From Pseudomonas sp. 7SR1 (GTDB lineage: Bacteria; Pseudomonadota; Gammaproteobacteria; Pseudomonadales; Pseudomonadaceae), in contig NZ_LT707064.1 in the NCBI RefSeq assembly GCF_900156465.1, positions 496,001-560,000 of the forward strand: a stretch of DNA of 64,000 nucleotides. Reading direction: 5' to 3'. Positions 26,306 through 35,449 of the stretch are shown here, piece by piece. Position numbers and translations under genes: made by a program. Each line of letters begins with the position of its first letter. Within the stretch, counting starts at the first letter, position 1. The notes under the pieces were generated by a model. That model saw only the letters and a program-made list of their open reading frames with translations. It did not search any database and was not told where the DNA came from.

Positions 26306-27325
26306 TCACTTGTACAGCAAGCGCTCCGCCAGTTCGTCCGCCACCCGCGCCGGCGAGCGCTTTTCGGCCTGGGCATGGGCGAAGATCTCGGTAAGCCGGG
26401 CGCCGATCTTCGACAGGTGAGCCGTAATGGTCGGCAACTCTTCACCGTGGTGTTTCAGGGCGACGTAGATCAGGCCGCCGGAGTTGATCACATAGTCCGG
26501 CGCATAAAGAATCCCGCGCCTTTCCAACTGATCGGCCACTTGCAGGTTGCTCAACTGGTTGTGGGCCGAGCCGGCGACGGCCGAGCAGCGCAGTTGCGCC
26601 ACGCTGTGGCTGTTGAGTACACCGCCCAGGCCACAGGGCGCGAGAATGTCGCAAGGGGTACTGAGCAGCGCGTCGTTGGCGATAGGATGGGCACCCAGTT
26701 GCTCCATTGCCAGTTGCACCTTGCCGGGGTCGATGTCGCTGACCAGCAGTTCGGCGCCCGCCGCGTGCAGTTGTTCGGCCAGGGCATATCCCACGTTGCC
26801 CAGGCCCTGGATGGCCACCCGCAGGCTTTCCAGGTTATCGCTGCCCAGGCGCGCCATGGCCGTGGCGCGGATGCCGGCGAACACACCCATCGCCGCATGG
26901 GGTGCGGGGTCTCCCGAGGCCGTGGTGCTGGTGACATGGCGAGTCTGCTGGGCGATGCAATCCATGTCGGCCACCGACGTGCCGCTGTCGATGGCGGTGA
27001 TGTAGCGACCATCCAGTTGCTCGATGCAGCGGCCGAAGGCTTCGAACAATGCGGCCCGGCTTTCGACATGGGCCGGGCGCATGATCACCGCCACCCCGCC
27101 GCCCACCGGAAGTCCGGCCAGGGCAGCCTTGTAGCTCATGCCCTGGGCCAGGCGTACCGCGTCGACCACGGCACTTTCGTCGTCGGGGTAGGACAGATAA
27201 CGACACCCTCCCAGGGCCGGCCCAGGACGGCTGCAGTGGATGGCAATGACCGCCTTCAACCCGGTCGTCGGGTCTACGCTCAAGTGCAGCGATTCAAGGC
27301 GGGAGCTTTGCATGAGAGCAAACAT
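26306..27325 (-). CDS. Glu/Leu/Phe/Val dehydrogenase (leucine dehydrogenase type)
   Basis: 339 residues. Deaminates branched-chain or aromatic L-amino acids with NAD+. Markers: PALGGCRYLSY, DAVRLAQGMSYKAALAGLPVGGG (catalytic Lys region), AIDSGTSVADMD, and the NAD fold IQGLGNVGYALAEQL. The size and motifs match the leucine dehydrogenase subgroup rather than hexameric glutamate dehydrogenase. Substrate preference cannot be read from sequence alone. Confidence 0.88.
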   Translation of the reverse strand: MFALMQSSRLESLHLSVDPTTGLKAVIAIHCSRPGPALGGCRYLSYPDDESAVVDAVRLAQGMSYKAALAGLPVGGGVAVIMRPAHVESRAALFEAFGRCIEQLDGRYITAIDSGTSVADMDCIAQQTRHVTSTTASGDPAPHAAMGVFAGIRATAMARLGSDNLESLRVAIQGLGNVGYALAEQLHAAGAELLVSDIDPGKVQLAMEQLGAHPIANDALLSTPCDILAPCGLGGVLNSHSVAQLRCSAVAGSAHNQLSNLQVADQLERRGILYAPDYVINSGGLIYVALKHHGEELPTITAHLSKIGARLTEIFAHAQAEKRSPARVADELAERLLYK

Positions 27326-27510
27326 CGAAAGGCTCCCGAATCACTTTTGTTTGTTTCGCCAGTATAGGCGTGTAGTCGAAAATTGCTGGAGCACGCCGGA
27401 ATAAGCCGCAGCCGTTGTCAGTCTTTTCGGACATAACCATTACGACGACTGTCCGAGACTGGACGAAACCCCATGGCGGGGCTAAAACGAGGCAAAGCCC
27501 GGAGACTGTG

Positions 27511-28314
27511 ATGAAACCGCGCCAAGCTTTTTTTGAATGCCTGCACCGCTCGCCACCGGCCCTGTTCGAAGCGGCGCTGTGGATTGCCGCCGAACATGAC
27601 CGTGACGTGGACGTGCCGGCCCTGCTCAGTGATTTCAAGGACCTGCAACGGCGTGTCAGCCAGAACCTGCCGATGCTCCCTGTCGCGGAGCTGGGCCAGC
27701 CCCTGCTGCGCTGCCTCAACGACCTGGGTTTTGCCCAGGATGACTTCACCCCGCTGCGCCCGCGCGCCGCGTTGCTCGACAAGGTACTGGCGCGCAAGCG
27801 CGGGCAACCCCTGGCCCTGGCCTTGATTGCCCTGGAGTTGGCCCGAGGCCTGGAAATTCCGATGGTCGGCGTCAACTTCCCTGGCCATTTCCTGTTGCGC
27901 GTGCCCGGCGCCGACCATTTGCTCGACCCCTGCGGCGGCCGCCGGCTCTACCCCAATGACTGTCGGGAACTGCTGCAACGCCAATACGGTGCAAACATGC
28001 CGCTCAAGGCCGAGCACCTGGTCACCGCCGAACCGATGCAGATGCTCCAGCGCCTGTCGCGCAACCTCCGGCAATTGCACCTGACGAACGACGAATACAT
28101 CGATGCCTTGATCGACGCCGAACGGGTACTGGAAATGGGGAATGCCAGCGCCGCCGACTACCTGGCCCGCGCCAGCCTGTACCAGCGGCTCGATTGCCCC
28201 AACGCCGAACGCTTCGACCTGGAACACGCGTTGATGCTCAGCGACGATCCGATCCAACGGATCCGGTTGACCGAACGGCTGGGGCATTTACCGCCGAATT
28301 CGATTGTGCATTGA
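27511..28314 (+). CDS. SirB1-family protein (transglutaminase-like plus TPR-like C-terminus)
   Basis: 267 residues from ATG 27511, with CGGAG upstream. The SirB1 core is present: VLARKRGQPLALALIALELA, GVNFPGHFLLRVPG (His in a transglutaminase-like position) and LLDPCGGR. The C-terminal third (YLARASLYQRLDCPNAERFD) has a TPR-like helical repeat. No defined biochemical activity is known to me for the family. Confidence 0.87.
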   Translation: MKPRQAFFECLHRSPPALFEAALWIAAEHDRDVDVPALLSDFKDLQRRVSQNLPMLPVAELGQPLLRCLNDLGFAQDDFTPLRPRAALLDKVLARKRGQPLALALIALELARGLEIPMVGVNFPGHFLLRVPGADHLLDPCGGRRLYPNDCRELLQRQYGANMPLKAEHLVTAEPMQMLQRLSRNLRQLHLTNDEYIDALIDAERVLEMGNASAADYLARASLYQRLDCPNAERFDLEHALMLSDDPIQRIRLTERLGHLPPNSIVH

Positions 28315-28348
28315 ACCGGTGGACGGCATTCGGCAGGGATGATGGCCC

Positions 28349-28377
28349 TGTGGCGAGAGAGCTTGCTCCTCGCCACA
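28349..28377. repeat. Extragenic palindrome, TGTGGCGAG family
   Basis: TGTGGCGAG, 11-base loop, CTCGCCACA, between the converging SirB1 and maiA genes. Confidence 0.65.
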
Positions 28378-28408
28378 GCAATCACCTGGTTTTCAGAACA
28401 GCAAGCCT

Positions 28409-29044
28409 TCAGGGTGTATCCGGCTGGTTCGCCGGATGCGCCTGCCGGAAGGCCGGATGGGCAGCCGCCAACGCGGCAACGCGGCGGATCCGTGGGTACG
28501 CGTCCAGGGTCACGTTGAACCGCTCGGCCGCATACAGCTGCGGTATCAGGTAAACGTCCGCCAGCCCCGGTAACGGGCCGAAACAATAGCCCTCATCGCC
28601 GATCAACTGCTCCACCGCCGCCAGCCCTTGGCCGATCCAGTGAGCGATCCACTCCGTCACCTGCGTTTCATCGTGTTCCCACTGCCGCAGCTTGTTAAGC
28701 ACGCTGACGTTGTGCAATGGATGGATGTCGCAACCGATCAGTGCCGCGACGCCCCGTTCATGGGCACGAACCGTCAGGTCCGGATTGAGCAGTGGCACCT
28801 GTGGATAACGTTCCTCCAGGTACTCGATGATGGCAGGCGACTGCACCAGCAGCCCGCCCTCGTCGGTGCGCAGCGCCGGTACGCGCCCCTGCGGGTTGAT
28901 CGAAAGATAGGCCGGCTGGCGATGCTCACCGCCCGGTGGGGCGATCAGGTTGACCGGCAGGGCCTGGTAATCCAGGCCCTTGAGCGCCAGGGCAATACGC
29001 ACCCGGTACGACGAGGTGGAGCGGTAGTAAGTGTAGAGTTCCAT
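28409..29044 (-). CDS. maiA: Maleylacetoacetate isomerase (zeta-class GST)
   Basis: 211 residues. Isomerises maleylacetoacetate to fumarylacetoacetate with glutathione. The zeta GST signature YYRSTSSYRVRIALALKGL is at the N-terminus, followed by NPQGRVPAL and LVQSPAIIEYLEE; the C-terminal domain has NVSVLNKL and GLADVYLIPQLYAA. Start MELYTYYRS at 29044. Third gene of hmgA-fahA-maiA for tyrosine/phenylalanine degradation. Confidence 0.95.
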   Translation of the reverse strand: MELYTYYRSTSSYRVRIALALKGLDYQALPVNLIAPPGGEHRQPAYLSINPQGRVPALRTDEGGLLVQSPAIIEYLEERYPQVPLLNPDLTVRAHERGVAALIGCDIHPLHNVSVLNKLRQWEHDETQVTEWIAHWIGQGLAAVEQLIGDEGYCFGPLPGLADVYLIPQLYAAERFNVTLDAYPRIRRVAALAAAHPAFRQAHPANQPDTP

Positions 29045-29055
29045 GCCCTGGTTCC

Positions 29056-30360
29056 TCAACGCGCCGGCAGGATCTTGCCACGGCACTCGCCGAAACCGAT
29101 GGACGCGACGCCCTCACGGCTGCAACGGGCCCGCAAGATGATCTCGTCGCCGTCCTCGAGGAATTTGCGCACTTCGCCGCTAGCCAGTTCGACCGGCTTC
29201 TTGCCACCCTCGGTGATCTCCAGGAGGCTGCCGAACTGTCCGTTTTCAGGACCCGACAAGGTGCCCGATCCGAACAGGTCGCCGGCCTGCAACTGGCAGC
29301 CGTTGACGCTGTGGTGGGCAATCATCTGCGCCACGGTCCAGTACATGTACCGGGTGTTGCTCAGGGTCAGGCGATGGGCCGGCAGGTTCTGCTCGCGCAT
29401 GGTTTCGGTCAGCAGCAGCACTTCCAGTTCGATATCGAAGGCGCCACCGGCCTGATCGCGCTTGTCCAGCAGATACGGCAACGGTTGCGGATCGCCTTCC
29501 GGGCGCGCCGGTTGTGGCCGGCGGAACGGCTCGAGGGCTTCGGCCGTCACGACCCAGGGTGACACGCTGGTGAGGAAACTCTTCGACAGGAACGGTCCCA
29601 ATGGCTGGTATTCCCAGGCCTGGATATCCCGCGCCGACCAGTCGTTGAGCAGACAGAAACCGCCGATATGCTCGGCAGCGTCACCGATGGCGATAGGCTC
29701 GCCCAAGGCGTTGCCCTTGCCGATCCAGATGCCCAGCTCCAGTTCGTAGTCCAGCCGCGCACAGGGGCCGAAGGTCGGCTCGGTCTGGCCGGCGGGCAGG
29801 GTCTGGCCCCTGGGACGTCGCACATCGGTGCCGGAAGGGCGGATGGTGGAGGCACGACCGTGATAGCCGATGGGGACGTACTTGTAGTTGGGCAGCAAGG
29901 GATTGTCGGGGCGGAACAGCTTGCCGACATTTTGCGCATGCTCGATGCCGACATAGAAATCGGTGTAATCGTTGATCCTGGCCGGCAAGTGCATCTGGCA
30001 ATCCGCCGCCTGGGGCAGCAGTCTGGCGCCCTGGGCCAGGATCTGGTCGCGCTGCGGGCTGTCTTCGCCCAACAGCACCAGCAGCCGCTCGCGCAAGGCC
30101 ACCCGGGCGCCGCGCCCCAGTTCGAAGAAGGCATTCAACTGGCCCTCGCCCATGGCCTCGACCGCTTCGCGGGCCGCGCCCTCGAACAGGCCCGCCTCAA
30201 GGGCGGCCTGCAGGTCCAGGACATGATCGCCGATGGCGACGCCGCTGCGCGGGCCGCCATTGCCGGTGCTGAAGATTCCCAATGGCAGGTTCTGCAGGGG
30301 AAAATCGGCATGGCCGTTGGCGGAGGCCACCCAGCTACGGGCAGGGGAAACGTGAGTCAT
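29056..30360 (-). CDS. fahA: Fumarylacetoacetase
   Basis: 434 residues. Hydrolyses fumarylacetoacetate to fumarate and acetoacetate, the last step of the homogentisate pathway. Residues 20-120 are the N-terminal FAH domain; the catalytic domain has YTDFYVGIEHA (metal and catalytic His region), LDYELELGIWIG and DWSARDIQAWEY. Starts three bases after the hmgA stop. Confidence 0.96.
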   Translation of the reverse strand: MTHVSPARSWVASANGHADFPLQNLPLGIFSTGNGGPRSGVAIGDHVLDLQAALEAGLFEGAAREAVEAMGEGQLNAFFELGRGARVALRERLLVLLGEDSPQRDQILAQGARLLPQAADCQMHLPARINDYTDFYVGIEHAQNVGKLFRPDNPLLPNYKYVPIGYHGRASTIRPSGTDVRRPRGQTLPAGQTEPTFGPCARLDYELELGIWIGKGNALGEPIAIGDAAEHIGGFCLLNDWSARDIQAWEYQPLGPFLSKSFLTSVSPWVVTAEALEPFRRPQPARPEGDPQPLPYLLDKRDQAGGAFDIELEVLLLTETMREQNLPAHRLTLSNTRYMYWTVAQMIAHHSVNGCQLQAGDLFGSGTLSGPENGQFGSLLEITEGGKKPVELASGEVRKFLEDGDEIILRARCSREGVASIGFGECRGKILPAR

Positions 30361-30363
30361 GGG

Positions 30364-31668
30364 TTATCTCCGGGTCGGGTCGAACGTGACGGGCAGCGAG
30401 GCCCAGCAGGCATCGTAGTCGGTTTGCAGTTGCGGGCAGTCCAGGGCGAACCGGCTCGGGCGCAGCACCTGGCTGGTCTCGAACATGAAGGCCATGGTGT
30501 TGTCGATCTTCGTCGGCTCGAGCGTGGCATTGATCGCCTTGGTGCAGGTCTCGCCATCCGGGCCATGGGCGCTCATACAGCTATGCAACGAGGCGCCACC
30601 CGGCAGGAAACCTTCGGCCTTGGCATCGTAGGCGCCCTGGATCAAGCCCATGAACTCGTTCATCAGGTTGCGGTGGAACCACGGCGGACGGAAGGTCTTT
30701 TCCGCCACCATCCAACGCGGCGGGAAGATCACGAAGTCGAGGTTGGCCAGGCCGTGGACACTGGTCGGCGACGTCAAAACGGTGAAGATGGAAGGATCCG
30801 GGTGATCGAAGCTGACCGTGCCGATGGTATTGAAGCGTCGCAGGTCATATTTGTACGGCACGTTGTTGCCATGCCAGGCCACCACATCCAGGGGCGAGTG
30901 ATCCAGTTCGCACGCCCACAACTCACCGAGGAATTTCTGTACCAGGGTGGTGGGTTGCGCCAGGTTCTCGTAATGGGCCACCGGCGCCAGGAAATCACGC
31001 GGGTTGGCCAGGCCGTTGCTGCCGATGGGGCCCAGGTCCGGCAGGCGCAGCGGCGCACCATGGTTTTCGGCGAGGTAGCCCCGGGCCTGTGGGTCGAGCA
31101 ATTCGACCCGGAATTTAAGCCCACGAGGCAACACGGCGATTTCCAGCGGAGCCAGCTCCAGCACACCCAGTTCGGTGGCGATTCGCAGCCGTCCCAGTTG
31201 CGGCACGACCAACCATTCACCATCGGCGTTGAAGAACACCCGCTCCATGGAGCGGTTGGCACGGTAGTGATAAAGGCTGATGCCGGCGGGTTTGTCCTGG
31301 CTGGCATTGGCCGCCATGCGCACCAGCCCGTCGATGAAGTCGGTGGGCTCGGCAGGAATGTCCAGCGGGCTCCAGCGCAGGCGATTGGGAGTGATGTCCC
31401 CCAGCGGCCCACCGGCCAGCTGACGCTCCAGGCGGGTAAAGGCCGGATGATTGGCCGACGGCCGGATGCGGTACATCCAGGTGCGTCGCGCTTCACTGCG
31501 AGCCATGGTGAAGGCGGTGCCGGAGAACAGCTCGGCGTAGAGACCGTACGGGGCTTTCTGCGGGGAATTCTGGCCGACGGGTAATGCGCCTGGCAGTGCT
31601 TCACTGGCAAATTCGTTGCCGAAGCCCGATTGATAGGCCAGGTCCGATGCCGTGGGATCGAGGTTCAT
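30364..31668 (-). CDS. hmgA: Homogentisate 1,2-dioxygenase
   Basis: 434 residues. Opens the homogentisate ring to maleylacetoacetate using Fe2+ and oxygen. N-terminus [21 protein letters not shown]; iron-ligand region in [14 protein letters not shown] and [19 protein letters not shown]. Start ATG 31668 has GGAGG. Divergent from the IclR-type gene; operator-like palindromes lie between. Confidence 0.97.
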   Translation of the reverse strand: MNLDPTASDLAYQSGFGNEFASEALPGALPVGQNSPQKAPYGLYAELFSGTAFTMARSEARRTWMYRIRPSANHPAFTRLERQLAGGPLGDITPNRLRWSPLDIPAEPTDFIDGLVRMAANASQDKPAGISLYHYRANRSMERVFFNADGEWLVVPQLGRLRIATELGVLELAPLEIAVLPRGLKFRVELLDPQARGYLAENHGAPLRLPDLGPIGSNGLANPRDFLAPVAHYENLAQPTTLVQKFLGELWACELDHSPLDVVAWHGNNVPYKYDLRRFNTIGTVSFDHPDPSIFTVLTSPTSVHGLANLDFVIFPPRWMVAEKTFRPPWFHRNLMNEFMGLIQGAYDAKAEGFLPGGASLHSCMSAHGPDGETCTKAINATLEPTKIDNTMAFMFETSQVLRPSRFALDCPQLQTDYDACWASLPVTFDPTRR

Positions 31669-31697
31669 GGAGCCTCCTGAACATCTGTTATTTTTAT

Positions 31698-31723
31698 CGT
31701 AATCCAATTACGTATAACGTAAT
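31698..31723. promoter_or_regulatory. HmgR operator candidates (ATTACG/CGTAAT half-sites)
   Basis: CGTAAT-CCA-ATTACG (31698-31712) overlaps the 17-bp palindrome ATTACG-TATAA-CGTAAT (31707-31723). P. putida HmgR is known to bind a 17-bp palindrome at its hmg promoter; the match of length and place is good. Confidence 0.7.
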
Positions 31724-31783
31724 TTGCCCGATAGCAACCGTCAAGCTATAAAGACGCCCATTCGCCCCCCAGATCAGGCCTCC

Positions 31784-32569
31784 ATGGAAAACCCGCTCAG
31801 TAACGGCAAACAGAAAGTCCGCTCGGCCGAAGTCGGTACCGACATTCTCAAGGCCCTGGCCGAACTCTCTCCGTCCACCTCCCTGTCGCGCCTGGCCGAA
31901 CACGTGCAGATGCCGGCGAGCAAGGTCCATCGCTACCTGCAAGCCTTGATCGCCAGCGGTTTCGCCGAGCAGAACGCCGCGACCAACCATTACGGCCTGG
32001 GCCGCGAAGCGCTGCGGGTGGGCCTCGCAGCGTTGAATGGCATGGATGTGCTGCAGGTGGCCGCCCTGCCCCTGGCAGAGCTGCGGGACGACCTCAATGA
32101 AACCTGCTTCCTGGCGGTATGGGGCAATCACGGCGCAACCGTGGTGCGGATCGAACCCGCCGTGCGGGCGGTGACCGTGGTGACGCAACTGGGGTCGGTA
32201 CTGCCGTTGCTCAGTTCATCCACCGGCCTGGTGTTCAGCGCCTATCTGCCGGAGCGCGAGACAATCGAGTTGCGCCAGCAGGAAGTGAAGAGCAGCCAGG
32301 CGCACGCCCTGGCCGACGACCACGCCTATGCCAGCCTGTGCGAGCAGATTCGCAGTCGCGGCCTGCACCATGTGCACGGTTTGCTGATGCCGGGCGTGGA
32401 CGCCTTGTCCGCCCCGGTCTTCAACGCTGTCGGCCAGGTGGCCGCCGTCATGACCATCGTTGGCCCGACATCGCTGTTCCATGCCGACGAACACGGCCCG
32501 GCGGCGCAACGGCTGTTGGCGGCCACCCGGGCCGTGAGCTGGCGGATGGGCTACGAAGGCTCTGTCTGA
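31784..32569 (+). CDS. hmgR: IclR-family regulator of homogentisate degradation (HmgR)
   Basis: 261 residues from ATG 31784. N-terminal winged HTH (LSRLAEHVQMPASKVHRYLQ) and C-terminal IclR effector domain (ETCFLAVWGNHGATVVRIEP, SSSTGLVFSAYLPE). In P. putida HmgR represses hmgABC and homogentisate is the inducer; the divergent position here supports the same role. Confidence 0.88.
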   Translation: MENPLSNGKQKVRSAEVGTDILKALAELSPSTSLSRLAEHVQMPASKVHRYLQALIASGFAEQNAATNHYGLGREALRVGLAALNGMDVLQVAALPLAELRDDLNETCFLAVWGNHGATVVRIEPAVRAVTVVTQLGSVLPLLSSSTGLVFSAYLPERETIELRQQEVKSSQAHALADDHAYASLCEQIRSRGLHHVHGLLMPGVDALSAPVFNAVGQVAAVMTIVGPTSLFHADEHGPAAQRLLAATRAVSWRMGYEGSV

Positions 32570-32757
32570 AAAGCCCTTACTCGGTGAGGCTGCGTTGAAA
32601 CCGGCTCGTGCGCGAGCCCCATCGCCATGCTCATTCACTCCAGTAAAGTCGCGCGCGACCCCGGCCGTTCCTCGCCTTGCCTGACCCTCGTCTCAGACTT
32701 TTCAAACAGAGCCTGAGGCAGTCCCGCCGGAAGCTTGCAAGAAAGCCACGCGCCGTC

Positions 32758-35310
32758 CTAACTCATGACCCCCATGCCCTTGGCTTTCGCCACCGCTTGA
32801 GTCCGTCGCTGCACGCCAAGTTTGCTGTGGATCCGACGGGCGTGGGTTTTCACGGTGTGCAGCGAGATGAACAACTGTTCGGCGATCTGCTGGTTTGAAT
32901 GCCCTTGTGCGATCAACCCCAGCACTTCCAGTTCACGCTGGCTCAACAAGGTCTCTTCGGCCGCGGTTGCAGGCGGCTCGATAGGGGCCGCCGCCTGCAC
33001 CCAGCGCAATAGCTGGGGCTGGCGCAGGCGCAATTCACTCAGGGCGTGTTCCGCTCGCCAGCAGGCGACGCGTTCGAATCCCTCCTCCATGAGCGAACGC
33101 GCCAGGGCATGGTCGGCGGACAGCCACGCCACTTCGGCCAGGGCCAGGTGCAACTCGGTCTCCAGCCCATGCATGCCACAGCGCTGAGCCTGCTCGATCA
33201 TTGCCTTGAGCCGTGCCTGTGGCTCCTGCGCCCGCTGCAGGTAGACCTCGGTGAGCACCAGCAAGTATTCGAGCCTGGGGATCAACTCCAGGGTCGCCGG
33301 TGGCGCATGCTTGGCCTGGGGCCCATGGAAATGCCGCAGGACCCTGGTAAGGGCTTCATGGGCCAGCTCCGGACGCCCTTGCTGCAACCAGAACTGGCAG
33401 CTGGTTTGCAGCAAAACGCCACGGTAGACCGTGTCGGGAATGTGCCGTTGCTGCATGATCCGCTCGGCATCGCGCAGTTGCATGAAAGCTGCGCCGTAAT
33501 CCCCCAGGTTGACAGCCAGGCTGGCCTTGCCGAGAAACCCGTAGAGCACCTGTTTATCCTGGTAGCGCAAAGCCGTGTCCAGGCCCCGCTGGAATTGCTC
33601 GGCGGCCTGGTCGTCAAAGCCCATGCGCAACGCCAGGCGTCCACGACGCAGGGCGATACGCCCCAGCAGCGCGGAAAAATCCTGGCCCGGCTTGTCCAGC
33701 AACACTTGCACCGCCCTGAGCAGATCGTCGGCTCGATGGGGCGCGCCGCGCTGTTCCAGGATCTGGGCATGGTCCAGCTCCAGCAACCCTTCGAACACCA
33801 GCGAACCCTGGGCCCGGGCCAGGCACAGCGCCTGGCGGCTGGTCCACTGGGCCGAGGCCAGTTCGCCCTTGAGCAATGCCTGCTGCGTCAATCCCGACAG
33901 GCACAGCAACTGCAAGGACCAGGCTTGCGGATCCAGGCCGGCCTGGGCCTGGAGGAAGTGCTCGCGTGCCTGTTCGCCGTCGCCCGACAGATGCAGCAGC
34001 CACCCCCGCAGGACCTGCCAGCGAGCCACCAGTTGCCGCTGCTGGCAAGCCTGGGGTTGCGGTGCGAACCGGGTCAGTTGCTCGATGCAGGCCGAGGCCT
34101 GATCGAAGCGTCCGGCGAACAGCAGCGCGGCAGTGACCAACCCCACCGATTGCGGCGTGCTCAGGGTCAGTGCCTCGCCTTGCTGGTCATGCAGGTCCAG
34201 CAACAGCAGTACATTGTCGCGCTGCAAGACGTGCTCGAAACTCAGGTGGCGCAGGAAACTGATGGCCGCTTCGAACTCCTCGGCCTGGATGGCCTGCTCG
34301 AACGCCATTTGCCAGTCCTGTTCGGCGGCGAACCACTGGCACGCCCGTCGATGCCAGGAGCGTCCCTGGGGCCAGGGTTCATCACGCACCAGCCGAGCCA
34401 GCGGCGGGAAAATCTGCAGCCAGTCCGAGGACTGCTCCCAAGGTTCGATGAAGCATCCCAGCTCCAGCAGCAAGGGCAGGCACTCCGCCCCCACGGTGTC
34501 ACCGAACAGATGCTCGCAAAGACGGGCGTTGAAGCGCGGCAGATGCGCCAGCACGCGCCACGCCTGGGCCAGGTCCGCGGTCAACGTGCTGAACAACTCG
34601 TACTCGAGGTAGTCCAGCAAGGTGCCGGGCCGCCCTGGCGAGGCGTGACGGCGCGCCCATTCGCACTGTTCGAGCAAGGCGATGCGCACGCCGGCGCACC
34701 AGCCGCCACTGCGCTGTATCACCTCCCGGGCGGTTCGGGTTGCCTGGGGCGGGGTCAGATGACCGAGCAAGGGCAGGATATCGTCGGGCGTGAAGACCAG
34801 CGCCTTGGCATCGAACTCGTACAGCTCGTCCTCGAGCAGCAGGCGCGTCCAGTTGCAATGCGGACGCCGACGGCCGTTGAGCCACAGATGCAGCAGCGGG
34901 CTGCTGGCATTGAGCAGACGGTCGAGCCAGTGGTCCAGGCCGGGGTTCGACACCCGGCAGTAATCATCCAGGAACAGCCAGGTGGGGGTTTGCAGGCGGG
35001 CCAGATGATTCAGCAGCCCCGCCTCGTCCATCATCGGCAGGCCCAGGGCCTGGGCCAGGCGCTCGCACATCTGCGTCGCATCCAACACGCTGCCTGCCAG
35101 GGGCAACCAGTGCACTCGACAATCTTTGGGGGCTTGCAGGAAACACTCGGCGAACAAGGCGCTCTTGCCGCTGCCCGCGGGCGCGCACAGCAACTTCACC
35201 CGAGCCCCCGAGGCCAGCAGGGGCTCGCTCAGGGACCTGCGCGGCACATGCGTCGAAGACAGGCGAGGCAGCAATCCAGGACGGTCCGGGCACGGGGACA
35301 TGGCGGTCAT
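32758..35310 (-). CDS. MalT-like (LAL) LuxR-family regulator
   Basis: 850 residues. N-terminal P-loop ATPase with Walker A CAPAGSGKSALFAE near residue 40, a helical TPR-like middle part, and a C-terminal LuxR HTH (LSQRELEVLGLIAQGHSNQQ, FISLHTVKTHARRI). Such large regulators are ligand- and ATP-dependent activators. It is followed upstream on the same strand by the DUF1302/DUF1329 pair. In pseudomonads these families often occur together, so it probably controls them (inference). Start ATG 35310, with AAAGGA; an ATG nine bases downstream is an alternative. Confidence 0.88.
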   Translation of the reverse strand: MTAMSPCPDRPGLLPRLSSTHVPRRSLSEPLLASGARVKLLCAPAGSGKSALFAECFLQAPKDCRVHWLPLAGSVLDATQMCERLAQALGLPMMDEAGLLNHLARLQTPTWLFLDDYCRVSNPGLDHWLDRLLNASSPLLHLWLNGRRRPHCNWTRLLLEDELYEFDAKALVFTPDDILPLLGHLTPPQATRTAREVIQRSGGWCAGVRIALLEQCEWARRHASPGRPGTLLDYLEYELFSTLTADLAQAWRVLAHLPRFNARLCEHLFGDTVGAECLPLLLELGCFIEPWEQSSDWLQIFPPLARLVRDEPWPQGRSWHRRACQWFAAEQDWQMAFEQAIQAEEFEAAISFLRHLSFEHVLQRDNVLLLLDLHDQQGEALTLSTPQSVGLVTAALLFAGRFDQASACIEQLTRFAPQPQACQQRQLVARWQVLRGWLLHLSGDGEQAREHFLQAQAGLDPQAWSLQLLCLSGLTQQALLKGELASAQWTSRQALCLARAQGSLVFEGLLELDHAQILEQRGAPHRADDLLRAVQVLLDKPGQDFSALLGRIALRRGRLALRMGFDDQAAEQFQRGLDTALRYQDKQVLYGFLGKASLAVNLGDYGAAFMQLRDAERIMQQRHIPDTVYRGVLLQTSCQFWLQQGRPELAHEALTRVLRHFHGPQAKHAPPATLELIPRLEYLLVLTEVYLQRAQEPQARLKAMIEQAQRCGMHGLETELHLALAEVAWLSADHALARSLMEEGFERVACWRAEHALSELRLRQPQLLRWVQAAAPIEPPATAAEETLLSQRELEVLGLIAQGHSNQQIAEQLFISLHTVKTHARRIHSKLGVQRRTQAVAKAKGMGVMS

Positions 35311-35401
35311 GCGGGCAGGTCCTTTTTATTGTTCTCCCTCCACCCTAGTCCTGTGTCACCCACCTTTGGAGAAGTATTCAGCGCGCTGATCGCAGCCCAT
35401 A

Positions 35402-35429
35402 AAAAAAGAGACCGATCGGTCTCTTTTTT
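35402..35429. terminator. Bidirectional terminator between LuxR gene and DUF1329
   Basis: Palindrome with AAAAAAGAGACCGA / TCGGTCTCTTTTTT arms, 20 bases after the DUF1329 stop. Confidence 0.85.
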
Positions 35430-35449
35430 CGTAGCGACGGCAGTGGGTG

